From Pirellulales bacterium (lineage in GTDB: Bacteria > Planctomycetota > Planctomycetia > Pirellulales > Thermoguttaceae): a DNA stretch of 40,970 bases. The stretch covers positions 1 through 40,970 of the forward strand of contig JADLEL010000110.1 in assembly GCA_020846145.1 (NCBI GenBank), given 5' to 3'. The position numbers were made by a program, and so were the translations under genes. Shown here in pieces: positions 8,805 to 15,570 of the stretch. Below the pieces are notes generated by a model that was given only the letters and a program-made list of their open reading frames with translations, had not been told where the DNA came from and ran no database searches. How positions within the stretch are numbered: the first letter of the stretch is position 1; each line of letters starts with the position of its first letter.

Positions 8805-8834
8805 AGCTCGCATCGGCTTCCGAGTCGCTGACGG

Positions 8835-8863
8835 TTGATTTTTCGGACGGCACCTCTCATAAT
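8835..8863 (+). promoter_or_regulatory. Sigma-70-type promoter of the nucleotidyltransferase module
   Basis: TTGATT (8835-8840), a 17-bp spacer and CATAAT (8858-8863) lie about 35 bp ahead of the ATG at 8899. It is a near copy of the promoter region at 7856-7910. Confidence 0.65.
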
Positions 8864-8898
8864 TCATAAGCAGGGAAATGATTAACGGAGATCGGACC

Positions 8899-9168
8899 AT
8901 GAAAACCACCGAGGAAATATTTTCAACGGCATCAGAAATCGCCCGCCGCTTCAACTCCAAGCGATTCTTCGTTTTCGGCAGTGCGATCGATCCTTCCCGC
9001 ACTCCCCACGACATCGATTTCGCTTGCGAAGGCGTGCCGGGTTGGAAACTTTTTCAGTTCGGAGCCGCCTTGGAGGAAGCCCTGCGAATGCCGGTCGATC
9101 TAATCCCACTTGATGAACCGACCGAATTCGGCCGTATGGTGGAGTCTCGCGGAAGGAGACTGTTGTGA
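8899..9168 (+). CDS. MNT-type nucleotidyltransferase (antitoxin-like)
   Basis: The 89-residue protein is a minimal nucleotidyltransferase fold. Its FVFGSAIDPSRTPHDIDFAC segment carries the GS-x(n)-D-x-D catalytic signature of MNT proteins. Proteins of this size typically pair with a HEPN ribonuclease and inactivate it by adding nucleotides. The start at 8899 is preferred over 8878 because GGAG lies 8 bp upstream. The stop TGA overlaps a GTG (9165) of a second frame with its own GGAAGGAG ribosome binding site, as in a normal two-gene module, but that second gene is only 24 codons long here. Confidence 0.8.
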   Translation: MKTTEEIFSTASEIARRFNSKRFFVFGSAIDPSRTPHDIDFACEGVPGWKLFQFGAALEEALRMPVDLIPLDEPTEFGRMVESRGRRLL

Positions 9169-9239
9169 TCGACATCGAATTGTTGAAAACGGATATCCAT
9201 ATTCAACTCGATTTATTGGATTCATGCGCATCCTCGTAG
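9165..9239 (+). pseudogene. Truncated partner gene of the MNT nucleotidyltransferase
   Basis: GTG at 9165 overlaps the previous stop (GTGA), is preceded by GGAAGGAG (9151-9158), and opens a frame reading VIDIELLKTDIHIQLDLLDS before a stop at 9237-9239. The leucine-rich helical start would fit the first helix of a HEPN-type protein, but 24 residues are too few to prove it. The frame runs 16 bp into the response regulator gene in another frame. I read this as the 5' stub of a partner lost by deletion up to the regulator start. Confidence 0.5.
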
Positions 9240-10561
9240 TCGATGACGAAAAAATCAAGCGCGTCTCGCTGGCCGACGATCTCGCGGCGCAGGGCTACGA
9301 AGTGGTCGCGGCGGCCGACGGCGAGGAGGCGCTCAAGCATCTCGGCGGCGGACGGTTCGACGTGGTGGTGACCGACCTGAAAATGCCCAAACTCGACGGC
9401 ATCGAGCTCTTGAAACGCATCAAGCACGGCCCGCTGGCCGACGTCGAAGTCATCATGATGACCGCCTACGGCAGCATTCCCGTCGCGGTCGAGGCCGTGA
9501 AGTTGGGCGCCTTCGACTTCATCACCAAGCCCTTCCGCAACGAGGATATCTTCCCGCTCCTCTCGCGGATCGAACGCGCGAAAAATATCATCGCCGATAC
9601 GGCCGCCGCGGCCGCCGGCGAACCGCCTGCGGCCGGCGTCGAACAAGAGATCGTCGGTCGATCGTCCGCCATGGCCCGGGTGAAGCGGATGGTCGAAATC
9701 TGCGCCAAGACCGACGCTAACGTGCTGTTGTTCGGCGAAACCGGGGCGGGCAAGGACCTCGTGGCGAACGCCATCCACCGCCATTCCAAACGCGGCGGAT
9801 TCCCCTTCGTCAAGGTCGGCTGCACCCTCTTCCCGCCGCAACTCATCGAAAGCGAACTCTACGGCCACGAAAAAGGCTCGTTCACCGGCGCGGAGCAGCT
9901 TCGCAAAGGACGCTTCGAGCTGGCCGAAGGCGGAACGCTGTACCTCGACGACATCGATGACATCCCCCTCGAGCATCAATCGAAGCTCTTGCGGGCGATC
10001 GAGGAAAAAGTCTTCGAGCGCGTCGGCGGCGGCGCGCAGATTCGCGCCGACGTGCGGATCATCGCCTCGACCAAGCAGAACCTGATGGAAAAAATCTCCG
10101 CCGGCACATTCCGCCAAGACCTCTACTATCGGCTCGACGTGCTCAGGATCAACATCCCGCCGCTCGGCGAACGGCTCGACGACGTGCCGCTCTTGACCGA
10201 ATATCTGCTCGCGCGGATCGCCGGCGGCCGGCCCTGCCGCGTCGATCCCGATGCACTCGCGATGCTCTCGCGGCACGACTGGCCCGGCAACGTGCGCGAA
10301 CTGTACCACACCCTCGAACGGGCGTTTCTGATCGGCGCGGGCCGCATCACGCCGGAAATTCTCGCTACCGAGGTCGGCGGCCCGGACCCCAACCAGCGAC
10401 TTCCCCTCGGCGGTTTCCAGGCCGCTATCGACCACGCCGAAAAACAACTCCTCCAAGAAGCGCTCCGCAACTCCTCCGGAAACAAGTCCGCCGCCGCCGC
10501 CGCTTTGGGCATGAAACCCTCCACTTTCCGTGACAAACTGGCGAAGCACGGCTTGGGCTAG
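9224..10561 (+). CDS. Sigma-54-type response regulator with atypical AAA+ residues
   Basis: The 445-residue protein has a receiver domain (1-120; acidic DDE at 7-9, phospho-acceptor Asp51), an AAA+ domain, and a Fis-type helix-turn-helix at the end (KSAAAAALGMKPSTFRDKLA). Walker A is GETGAGKD (171-178). The sigma-54 loop is GSFTGA (218-223) instead of GAFTGA. Walker B reads LYLDD (239-243) with Asp in place of the usual catalytic Glu. The sensor I region is ASTKQN rather than AATN. The PPLRER motif is PPLGER. The start at 9224 is where the receiver fold begins. In-frame codons from 9110 would read through the nucleotidyltransferase gene. It may now depend on the toxin-antitoxin-like promoter at 8835, as no separate promoter is apparent. 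Confidence 0.9.
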   Translation: MRILVVDDEKIKRVSLADDLAAQGYEVVAAADGEEALKHLGGGRFDVVVTDLKMPKLDGIELLKRIKHGPLADVEVIMMTAYGSIPVAVEAVKLGAFDFITKPFRNEDIFPLLSRIERAKNIIADTAAAAAGEPPAAGVEQEIVGRSSAMARVKRMVEICAKTDANVLLFGETGAGKDLVANAIHRHSKRGGFPFVKVGCTLFPPQLIESELYGHEKGSFTGAEQLRKGRFELAEGGTLYLDDIDDIPLEHQSKLLRAIEEKVFERVGGGAQIRADVRIIASTKQNLMEKISAGTFRQDLYYRLDVLRINIPPLGERLDDVPLLTEYLLARIAGGRPCRVDPDALAMLSRHDWPGNVRELYHTLERAFLIGAGRITPEILATEVGGPDPNQRLPLGGFQAAIDHAEKQLLQEALRNSSGNKSAAAAALGMKPSTFRDKLAKHGLG

Positions 10562-10670
10562 CGGTTCCACAAATCGTAGCGATACGCGCTTGGAAGCGTA
10601 TATCGAGATCAAACAATGTCCCCCCATACGGCTGGGGCCATCGATCGTGATTCTTTCCTGCCTTTTCCCG

Positions 10671-10791
10671 CAGAAGAACTGCAAAGTCCGGGGACTGGTC
10701 CATTTTTCGGTGAAAAGACGCATTTTGCCGGAAAACGGTTGCCCGAAAACATGGACCGTCCCCTTCGTGTCGGGACTTTGCAGTTCTCCTG
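10671..10791. mobile_element. Family B palindromic element, copy 1
   Basis: Non-coding 121-bp element. Terminal inverted repeats are CAGAAGAACTGCAAAGTCC on the left and the complement of CAGGAGAACTGCAAAGTCC on the right. It is flanked on both sides by the perfect 8-bp duplication TTTTCCCG (10663-10670 and 10792-10799). The core is the GGGGACTGGTCCATTTTTCGG hairpin also present in family A. The gap 10562-10888 otherwise holds only the candidate promoter at 10822. Confidence 0.85.
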
Positions 10792-10821
10792 TTTTCCCGA
10801 TGACGCCATTGCATATTCCGA

Positions 10822-10827
10822 TATAAT
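10822..10827 (+). promoter_or_regulatory. Candidate -10 box for the coiled-coil membrane protein gene
   Basis: A perfect TATAAT lies 62 bp ahead of the ATG at 10889. The matching -35 position (GATGAC, 17 bp upstream) is weak and touches the right-hand target duplication of the family B element, so that insertion may have altered the upstream half of this promoter. Confidence 0.4.
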
Positions 10828-10888
10828 AAGTGTGTGGGTGAATGACTTCTTTCCGAGCGAACATAAAAAAACCAAAAGGGGTGCGAAC

Positions 10889-12532
10889 ATGGAAGAACTG
10901 CAATTGCAAGTGCGGCGCGCCGTGCGGCGGATTACCTTGCAGCGATTTGTCGACGTGCTGGGCTGGTGCTGGTTCGCCGCCCTCCTCGCGGCCGCCGCGA
11001 TGATGTTCGTCGATCGATACTTCTCCATGAACGTGCCGCGCTGGTGGTGGGCCGCGGGCGCGATCGCCGCGGGCCTCGTCGCGGCGCTGGTCTGGACGAT
11101 CTTTTCGCGCGGTAATCCGCTCGAAGCCGCCATCGAAATCGACCGCCGCTTCGGCCTCAAGGAGCGGGTCTCCAGCACTTTGGCCATGCCTCCCGAAGAC
11201 TTCGATTCGGAAGCCGGCCAAGCCGTCGCCGCCGACGCCTTGCACCGCGTCGCGCGGTTGGAAATTTCCGATAAATTTCCCATCGCCGCGCCGCGGCGGT
11301 TGTTGCTGCCGATCCTCCCCGCCCTCTTGGCGGTCGGCGTCGCCTTGCTGCCCCGCCCGGCGGCCGTCGAGAATCCCGTCCAGGCGAAAACCGAAGACCC
11401 GGCCGTCAAGCCGCAAGTCAAGAAAGCCACCGAGGCCGTCAACAAGCAGTTGGCCGAGCGGCAGAAGAAGGCCGAGAAAGAAGGCCTGAAAGAGGCCGAA
11501 CAGTTGTTCAAAAAGCTCGAGGAAGGCACGAAACAAATGGCCTCCTCGCCGCCCGACCGCGATAAGGCGCTCGCCAAGCTCAACGACCTCTCGCGTCAAT
11601 TGGCCGAGCGCCGGCAGCAGATCGGCGGGGCGGAAAAAGTCAAGGAACAACTCAACCCGCTGAAAAAATTGGATCGCGGTCCGGCCGACAAATTCGCCCA
11701 GGCGTTGGCCAACGGCGAGTTCAACAAGGCGCTCGAGGAGTTGAAGGACATCCAAAAAGCCCTGAGCGACAACAAACTCGACGAAAAGGAAAAGGCGGAA
11801 CTCGCCAAGCAACTCGAGCAGATGAAGGAAAAGCTCGATAAACTCGCCGAAAACCACAAAAAAGCCCAGGCCGAAATGCAAAAAAAAGCCGACGAACTGC
11901 GGAAAGCCGGCCAGAACGCCGAGGCCGATAAGCTCCAAGAGCAAATCCGCCAGATGCAAGATCAGAATCCGCACATGGACCAGCTTCAAGACCTCGCCAA
12001 CAAGCTCGGGCAGTGCGCGCAGTGCATGAAGCAGGGCGACGGCCAGCAGGCCGCCGAAGCCCTGAAGCAGGCCCAGAACGCCATGAACGAGATGAAAAAA
12101 CAACTCGACGAGATGGAAATGCTCGACGAAGCCATGGAGCAGCTCGCCCAAGCCAAGGACAAGATGAACTGCAAGAAATGCGACGGCAAGGGCTGCGCCA
12201 TGTGCCAAGGCCTCGGCGAAGGCGAAGGCGATAAGGACGCGCCGCCCGGCATGGGCTTGGGCAAGGGCCGCGGAAAAGGCCCCCGGCCCGAAGCCAGAAC
12301 CGATACCAATTCCTACGATTCGCACGTCCGTCAAAAGATCGGCAAAGGCTCGGCCACCATCGAGGGCATGGTCGAGGGTCCGAACATGAAGGGCAACGTG
12401 CAGAACGATATCCAGGAGCAGGTCGATTCCGTCCGCCGCGGCAACACCGATCCCTTAAGCAGCCGCCAAATTCCGAAAAAGTACGGCGAACAAGTCAAAG
12501 AATACTACGACACCTTCCGCGAAGGAAAGTGA
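10889..12532 (+). CDS. Membrane-anchored coiled-coil protein with Cys-rich knuckle
   Basis: I do not recognise a named family for this 547-residue protein. Three membrane segments are visible at about residues 26-43, 54-72 and 137-154. A very long Lys/Glu/Gln/Ala-rich coiled coil (about 175-425) follows, interrupted by a CxxC at 376-379. A second cluster C428-x2-C431-x4-C436-x2-C439 with CDGKGCAMCQG resembles the DnaJ-type zinc motif CxxCxGxG. A Gly-rich linker and a C-terminal conserved-looking domain (about 470-547) complete it. The start at 10889 follows AAAAGGGG and gives a cytoplasmic amphipathic N-terminus. The frame remains open further upstream across the family B element, which is not coding. 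A scaffold or envelope-organising role is possible but unproven. Confidence 0.8.
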   Translation: MEELQLQVRRAVRRITLQRFVDVLGWCWFAALLAAAAMMFVDRYFSMNVPRWWWAAGAIAAGLVAALVWTIFSRGNPLEAAIEIDRRFGLKERVSSTLAMPPEDFDSEAGQAVAADALHRVARLEISDKFPIAAPRRLLLPILPALLAVGVALLPRPAAVENPVQAKTEDPAVKPQVKKATEAVNKQLAERQKKAEKEGLKEAEQLFKKLEEGTKQMASSPPDRDKALAKLNDLSRQLAERRQQIGGAEKVKEQLNPLKKLDRGPADKFAQALANGEFNKALEELKDIQKALSDNKLDEKEKAELAKQLEQMKEKLDKLAENHKKAQAEMQKKADELRKAGQNAEADKLQEQIRQMQDQNPHMDQLQDLANKLGQCAQCMKQGDGQQAAEALKQAQNAMNEMKKQLDEMEMLDEAMEQLAQAKDKMNCKKCDGKGCAMCQGLGEGEGDKDAPPGMGLGKGRGKGPRPEARTDTNSYDSHVRQKIGKGSATIEGMVEGPNMKGNVQNDIQEQVDSVRRGNTDPLSSRQIPKKYGEQVKEYYDTFREGK

Positions 12533-12601
12533 TTTCTCCGGCAGAAAGTCCGGCGCCGTGCCCGCTCTTGCCCCGGGCATGAAAGACGCGGGAGTACGCA
12601 A

Positions 12602-12626
12602 CATGCCCACGGCGAGCGTGGGCATG
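12602..12626. terminator. Hairpin between convergent genes
   Basis: CATGCCCAC (12602-12610) pairs perfectly with GTGGGCATG (12618-12626) over 9 bp around a 7-nt loop. It lies between the plus-strand coiled-coil gene and minus-strand rpmA, so it could end both transcripts. It lacks a T run and may be a repeat-type palindrome. Confidence 0.4.
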
Positions 12627-12642
12627 GCACCATGCAAAGTTT

Positions 12643-12894
12643 CTAATTCAGCGAATCCACCACATGCACGCGGCGGCCGCCGCGGTCGAACTTGACGAAG
12701 CCGTCCACGAGCGCGAACAGCGTCCAATCGTTGCCGCAGCCGACGCCTTTGCCGGGGTGAAACTTCGAACCGGTTTGCCGCACGATGATATTGCCGGCGA
12801 TGACCTTTTCGCCGCCGAAACGCTTCACGCCCAGGCGCTGTGCGTTGGAATCGCGCCCGTTGCGGCTGGAGCCTTGGCCTTTTTTATGCGCCAT
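12643..12894 (-). CDS. rpmA: 50S ribosomal protein L27
   Basis: The 83-residue protein is bacterial L27 of the large ribosomal subunit, whose N-terminus reaches the peptidyl transferase centre. The sequence begins [20 protein letters not shown] and continues with LGVKRFGG and [13 protein letters not shown], unmistakable for L27. The start is the ATG at 12894, with GAGGTAA just upstream. An earlier in-frame ATG at 12939 would add 15 unrelated residues. There is no cleavable N-terminal extension of the Firmicutes kind. The usual upstream partner rplU (L21) is not present: the next minus-strand gene upstream is an unrelated secreted protein. Confidence 0.97.
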   Translation of the reverse strand: MAHKKGQGSSRNGRDSNAQRLGVKRFGGEKVIAGNIIVRQTGSKFHPGKGVGCGNDWTLFALVDGFVKFDRGGRRVHVVDSLN

Positions 12895-13093
12895 GAGAGT
12901 TACCTCGAAAAATCCTTTTGCTGAAAATACAAGCGGCAAAACCGCTTTCCTTTCCGACCGAATCGAAGGGAATCCTATTTTCTACCGAGAAATCCGCGGG
13001 AAGTCAACCTCTCCCAAACCCCCACACGGGAATTTTTTTGCTACGGATAGAGCTATGGCGATTTTTTGGCGGGCCTACCCCACCCGATCCACT

Positions 13094-14074
13094 TCATTGC
13101 CACTTCAAACCTGGGCCTCCAGTCCACTGGTAGTCGGGTTGGCCGGGAATGCCGTAGCGAATGGCCTCTTCGTGTTCGAAGTATTCGTCGCCGGGCCGCC
13201 AGAAATTGAGTTTCAGGGTCTTTTTGATGAGCTGCCGCCCCTTGCCGATGGGGTCGCCCGCCTTATACGAGCCGGGGGCATCCTTCCAACGATAAGCGTT
13301 GGTCAGACCCGTCACATAGACCGAAAAACGCACGATCCGCGGATCGATATCCTCCCAAGTCGCTACGCCCCATAGAGTTTCGCCGACGGCGACCTCCCGG
13401 CACATCTCGACCGTGTTGAGCAATTTCCGTTTCGGATCCTCGCGCATCTGAATCGGTCCTACCGCAATCGGGATGACCCGATCGGGGTAAATCTTGGCGA
13501 ATCCATCCCCCTCTTTCATCCGGTTGCTGCCCTCAATGAGAAATTCGGGAAAGAAACGAATCGGTTGCGTTTCCTCCTTGATCACGTATGCTTTTTGCTT
13601 GTCGGTCAACTCCTTCTCATAGGGGAGCGCTTGATCTTGGACCGGAACCAGCACCTTGCCGGTGTTTTTCACGGTATAAATCATGTACCAAATCAGCTTT
13701 CGCTGCATTTTTCCGCCGGATTGGGGGATATCCACGTAAATCATCCGCATCGGCTTGAATTCGAATTCCAATTGCCAGATTTGATGCCGATACGTGATCT
13801 CCTTCGCCCAATCGTATTTTGGATCGGCCGCCAACAATTCGACCGCGTCGTGCTGGCTGAAGGTCTCGTTCACCTCGGTTTCCTGGGGTATTTTTGTGAG
13901 AACGTAAGGCGCCAATTTACGAAAAGGGCCTTGTTCCCGGCCTTTTTCAGCGTCCGCTTTTTGGGGAGCTGGTTTGGCCGCTTCCGCCGCCGGTTTTGCA
14001 TCCTGGGCGGGCAGCGTTGGGGAGAGCCAAGCCGAAAAGGTCGCCAAAGCAAGAAATGTGAATAAGCGAACCAT
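13094..14074 (-). CDS. Secreted protein of unknown function
   Basis: I do not recognise this 326-residue protein. It has a signal peptide (MVRLFTFLALATFSAWLSPTLPAQ, cleavage likely near residue 22-25). A low-complexity Ala/Pro/Lys stretch follows, then a soluble domain of about 270 residues rich in Tyr and Trp with no repeated motif and only one Cys (VEMCREVAV). The start at 14074 is chosen because it places the signal peptide at the N-terminus. The upstream in-frame ATGs at 14110 and 14155 would bury it, but no start has a strong ribosome binding site. It probably acts in the periplasm. Confidence 0.75.
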   Translation of the reverse strand: MVRLFTFLALATFSAWLSPTLPAQDAKPAAEAAKPAPQKADAEKGREQGPFRKLAPYVLTKIPQETEVNETFSQHDAVELLAADPKYDWAKEITYRHQIWQLEFEFKPMRMIYVDIPQSGGKMQRKLIWYMIYTVKNTGKVLVPVQDQALPYEKELTDKQKAYVIKEETQPIRFFPEFLIEGSNRMKEGDGFAKIYPDRVIPIAVGPIQMREDPKRKLLNTVEMCREVAVGETLWGVATWEDIDPRIVRFSVYVTGLTNAYRWKDAPGSYKAGDPIGKGRQLIKKTLKLNFWRPGDEYFEHEEAIRYGIPGQPDYQWTGGPGLKWQ

Positions 14075-14206
14075 GGAGTAATACCCGCGGTTTATTTTGA
14101 AGGTTTGCATAAACGGTGAAAAATATCCAATCTGCGCATTTTTTCTGATTATCAATTCTAGTATAGATACTAACCTCTTCCGGCGTCAAGGATTTTCACG
14201 GCTACC

Positions 14207-14328
14207 CAGGAGAACTGCAAAGTCCGGGGACTGGTCCATTTTTCGGCGAAAAGACTCATTTTGTCGGAAAACGGTCGCCCGAAAACATGGACCTGTCCCC
14301 TTCGTGTCGGGACTTTGCAGTTCTCCTG
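14207..14328. mobile_element. Family B palindromic element, copy 2
   Basis: 122-bp element with perfect 19-bp terminal inverted repeats CAGGAGAACTGCAAAGTCC. The flanks ACGGCTACC (14198-14206) and ACGGCCACC (14329-14337) match at 8 of 9 positions, consistent with an aged target duplication. The core carries the same hairpin as copy 1 and as half of family A. The intergenic region 14075-14572 contains this element and the promoters of two divergent genes; I see nothing else coding in it. Confidence 0.85.
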
Positions 14329-14572
14329 ACGGCCACCCCCTCCAGTGGAAATCGACAATTTCCATACCTTATGACGGGCTTTCAGAGGGAAAATACGCAT
14401 AATGCGGAAGACGATTCTCACTATTAGTTGGTTTATGAGTAAAGTAACGCTTCAAGGCATCCTAGCTTACCGGGAAAAAATGTTTATTTTTGATTTCCGG
14501 GCTTCCGAATACGGAACATGGCTTGCTTTTCAACATTCCTACCCCAATCGCGATGCCCGAAAGGAACTAGCC

Positions 14573-15049
14573 ATGCCGTCTCAATGGTTGAAACAGTGGT
14601 TTCCGCATCTTCCGAGCGCCCTGGACCGTGCCCCGACGGCGAGCCTGATGTGTGCGGGGGCTTTGCTGATGGGCGTCGCTCTTGCGGGGGCGAGGTCTTC
14701 GGTTTCTACTGAAAATGGGAAGGCCCCCTCCGAAACCGCCGTCGCGCCTGCCGACGCGGAGCGCGAGAGAATTGCGCGGTTTCGCGAAGGCGACGAACTC
14801 GTCGATCGAGTCGGGCAATTCAGCACGAGCGGCGACCGCGTGGTTTTCGCCGCCGCCGAGGGCAAAGTCCGCTTCATCGCTTTGGAAAATCTGCCGCTCG
14901 AACGCGTGGCGAAAGCCATCGTAGGCAATCCCGCTTCGCTGCAATGGACCGTTTCGGGCAAAGTCTCCGAATATCGCGGCACGCTTTATCTCTTGCTGAC
15001 CCGCGCGCAGCGACAAACGCAACTCCAAGCGACCGAGTCGAAACCGTAG
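14573..15049 (+). CDS. Small membrane-anchored protein of unknown function
   Basis: This is a 158-residue protein that I do not recognise. One membrane segment or uncleaved signal lies at about residues 23-41 (TASLMCAGALLMGVALAGA). A disordered Ala/Glu-rich linker follows, then a compact C-terminal domain (about 80-150) with alternating hydrophobic strands (DRVVFAAAEGKVRFIALENL, TVSGKVSEYRGTLYLLL) that suggests a small beta-barrel exposed outside the membrane. The start at 14573 has AAGGA about 9 bp upstream. The in-frame ATG at 14402 would add 57 residues without a plausible fold. Confidence 0.7.
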   Translation: MPSQWLKQWFPHLPSALDRAPTASLMCAGALLMGVALAGARSSVSTENGKAPSETAVAPADAERERIARFREGDELVDRVGQFSTSGDRVVFAAAEGKVRFIALENLPLERVAKAIVGNPASLQWTVSGKVSEYRGTLYLLLTRAQRQTQLQATESKP

Positions 15050-15113
15050 CGTTCGCGAAAATGACAATAGCATATCTCGCGGCTTTTCCTTTCGTGTCAT
15101 AAGAGATCGACAA

Positions 15114-15424
15114 TCACGCTGTTTTGCAGATCCATGCCGAGGCGCAATCCTGAATTTGAAATGCGTCGAACAGCGCATCAAGGATGCGTGTTGCCTGGAC
15201 CTCGCCCAGCAGTGAGGGCGTGCCGCCGCCCAGGAAGATCGTATCTGCTTTCGGGCCCCCCGTTTCCGCGCCGCGGAGGGTAATCTCGCGGAGAACGGCA
15301 TCGACATAGCGCGGGATATCGGCCTCGCGCCCCGCGCACGATGCAATGTCGCAATACGCTCCTTGCTAACGCGAAAAGGCACGTGAACGCAAAGCCCGAT
15401 CGGCGGTTGCAAAGAACGATGCAT
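15114..15424 (-). pseudogene. hemW: Degraded 5' remnant of hemW-like radical SAM gene
   Basis: Reading from ATG at 15424, the frame gives PPIGLCVHVPFRVSK, which matches the HemW start GLYVHIPFC-x3-C. A one-base deletion then shifts the frame. The next frame continues AYCDIASCAGREADIPRYV and ADTIFLGGGTPSLLG, both diagnostic of HemW/radical SAM coproporphyrinogen dehydrogenase-like proteins. Of the CxxxCxxC iron-sulfur motif, the first Cys is Arg, the second is lost at the deletion, and only the third remains. The reading ends at a stop at 15114-15116 after about 100 residues, where the intact family has about 380. It is therefore non-functional. An intact hemW may exist elsewhere. Confidence 0.82.
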
Positions 15425-15570
15425 GTTGCCTGTTTCTAAACGGTCATGAATTTCAATATCGAAGAGCCGCCAGCAAGGCTAGGGGGACTAATGAATACCC
15501 AAAACGCCATTACGTGAACGCCCGTCACTGCCGATTTGAAAATCGGTGCCGCCCGCGTCAGATCGTTCGC

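Noticed and set aside
9203..12334. Very long open frame on the minus strand opposite the second sigma-54-type regulator and the coiled-coil gene
   Set aside because: It is antisense to two clearly recognisable genes, has low-complexity His/Gly/Leu/Phe-rich composition and crosses the family B element. It is a by-product of high GC codon use.
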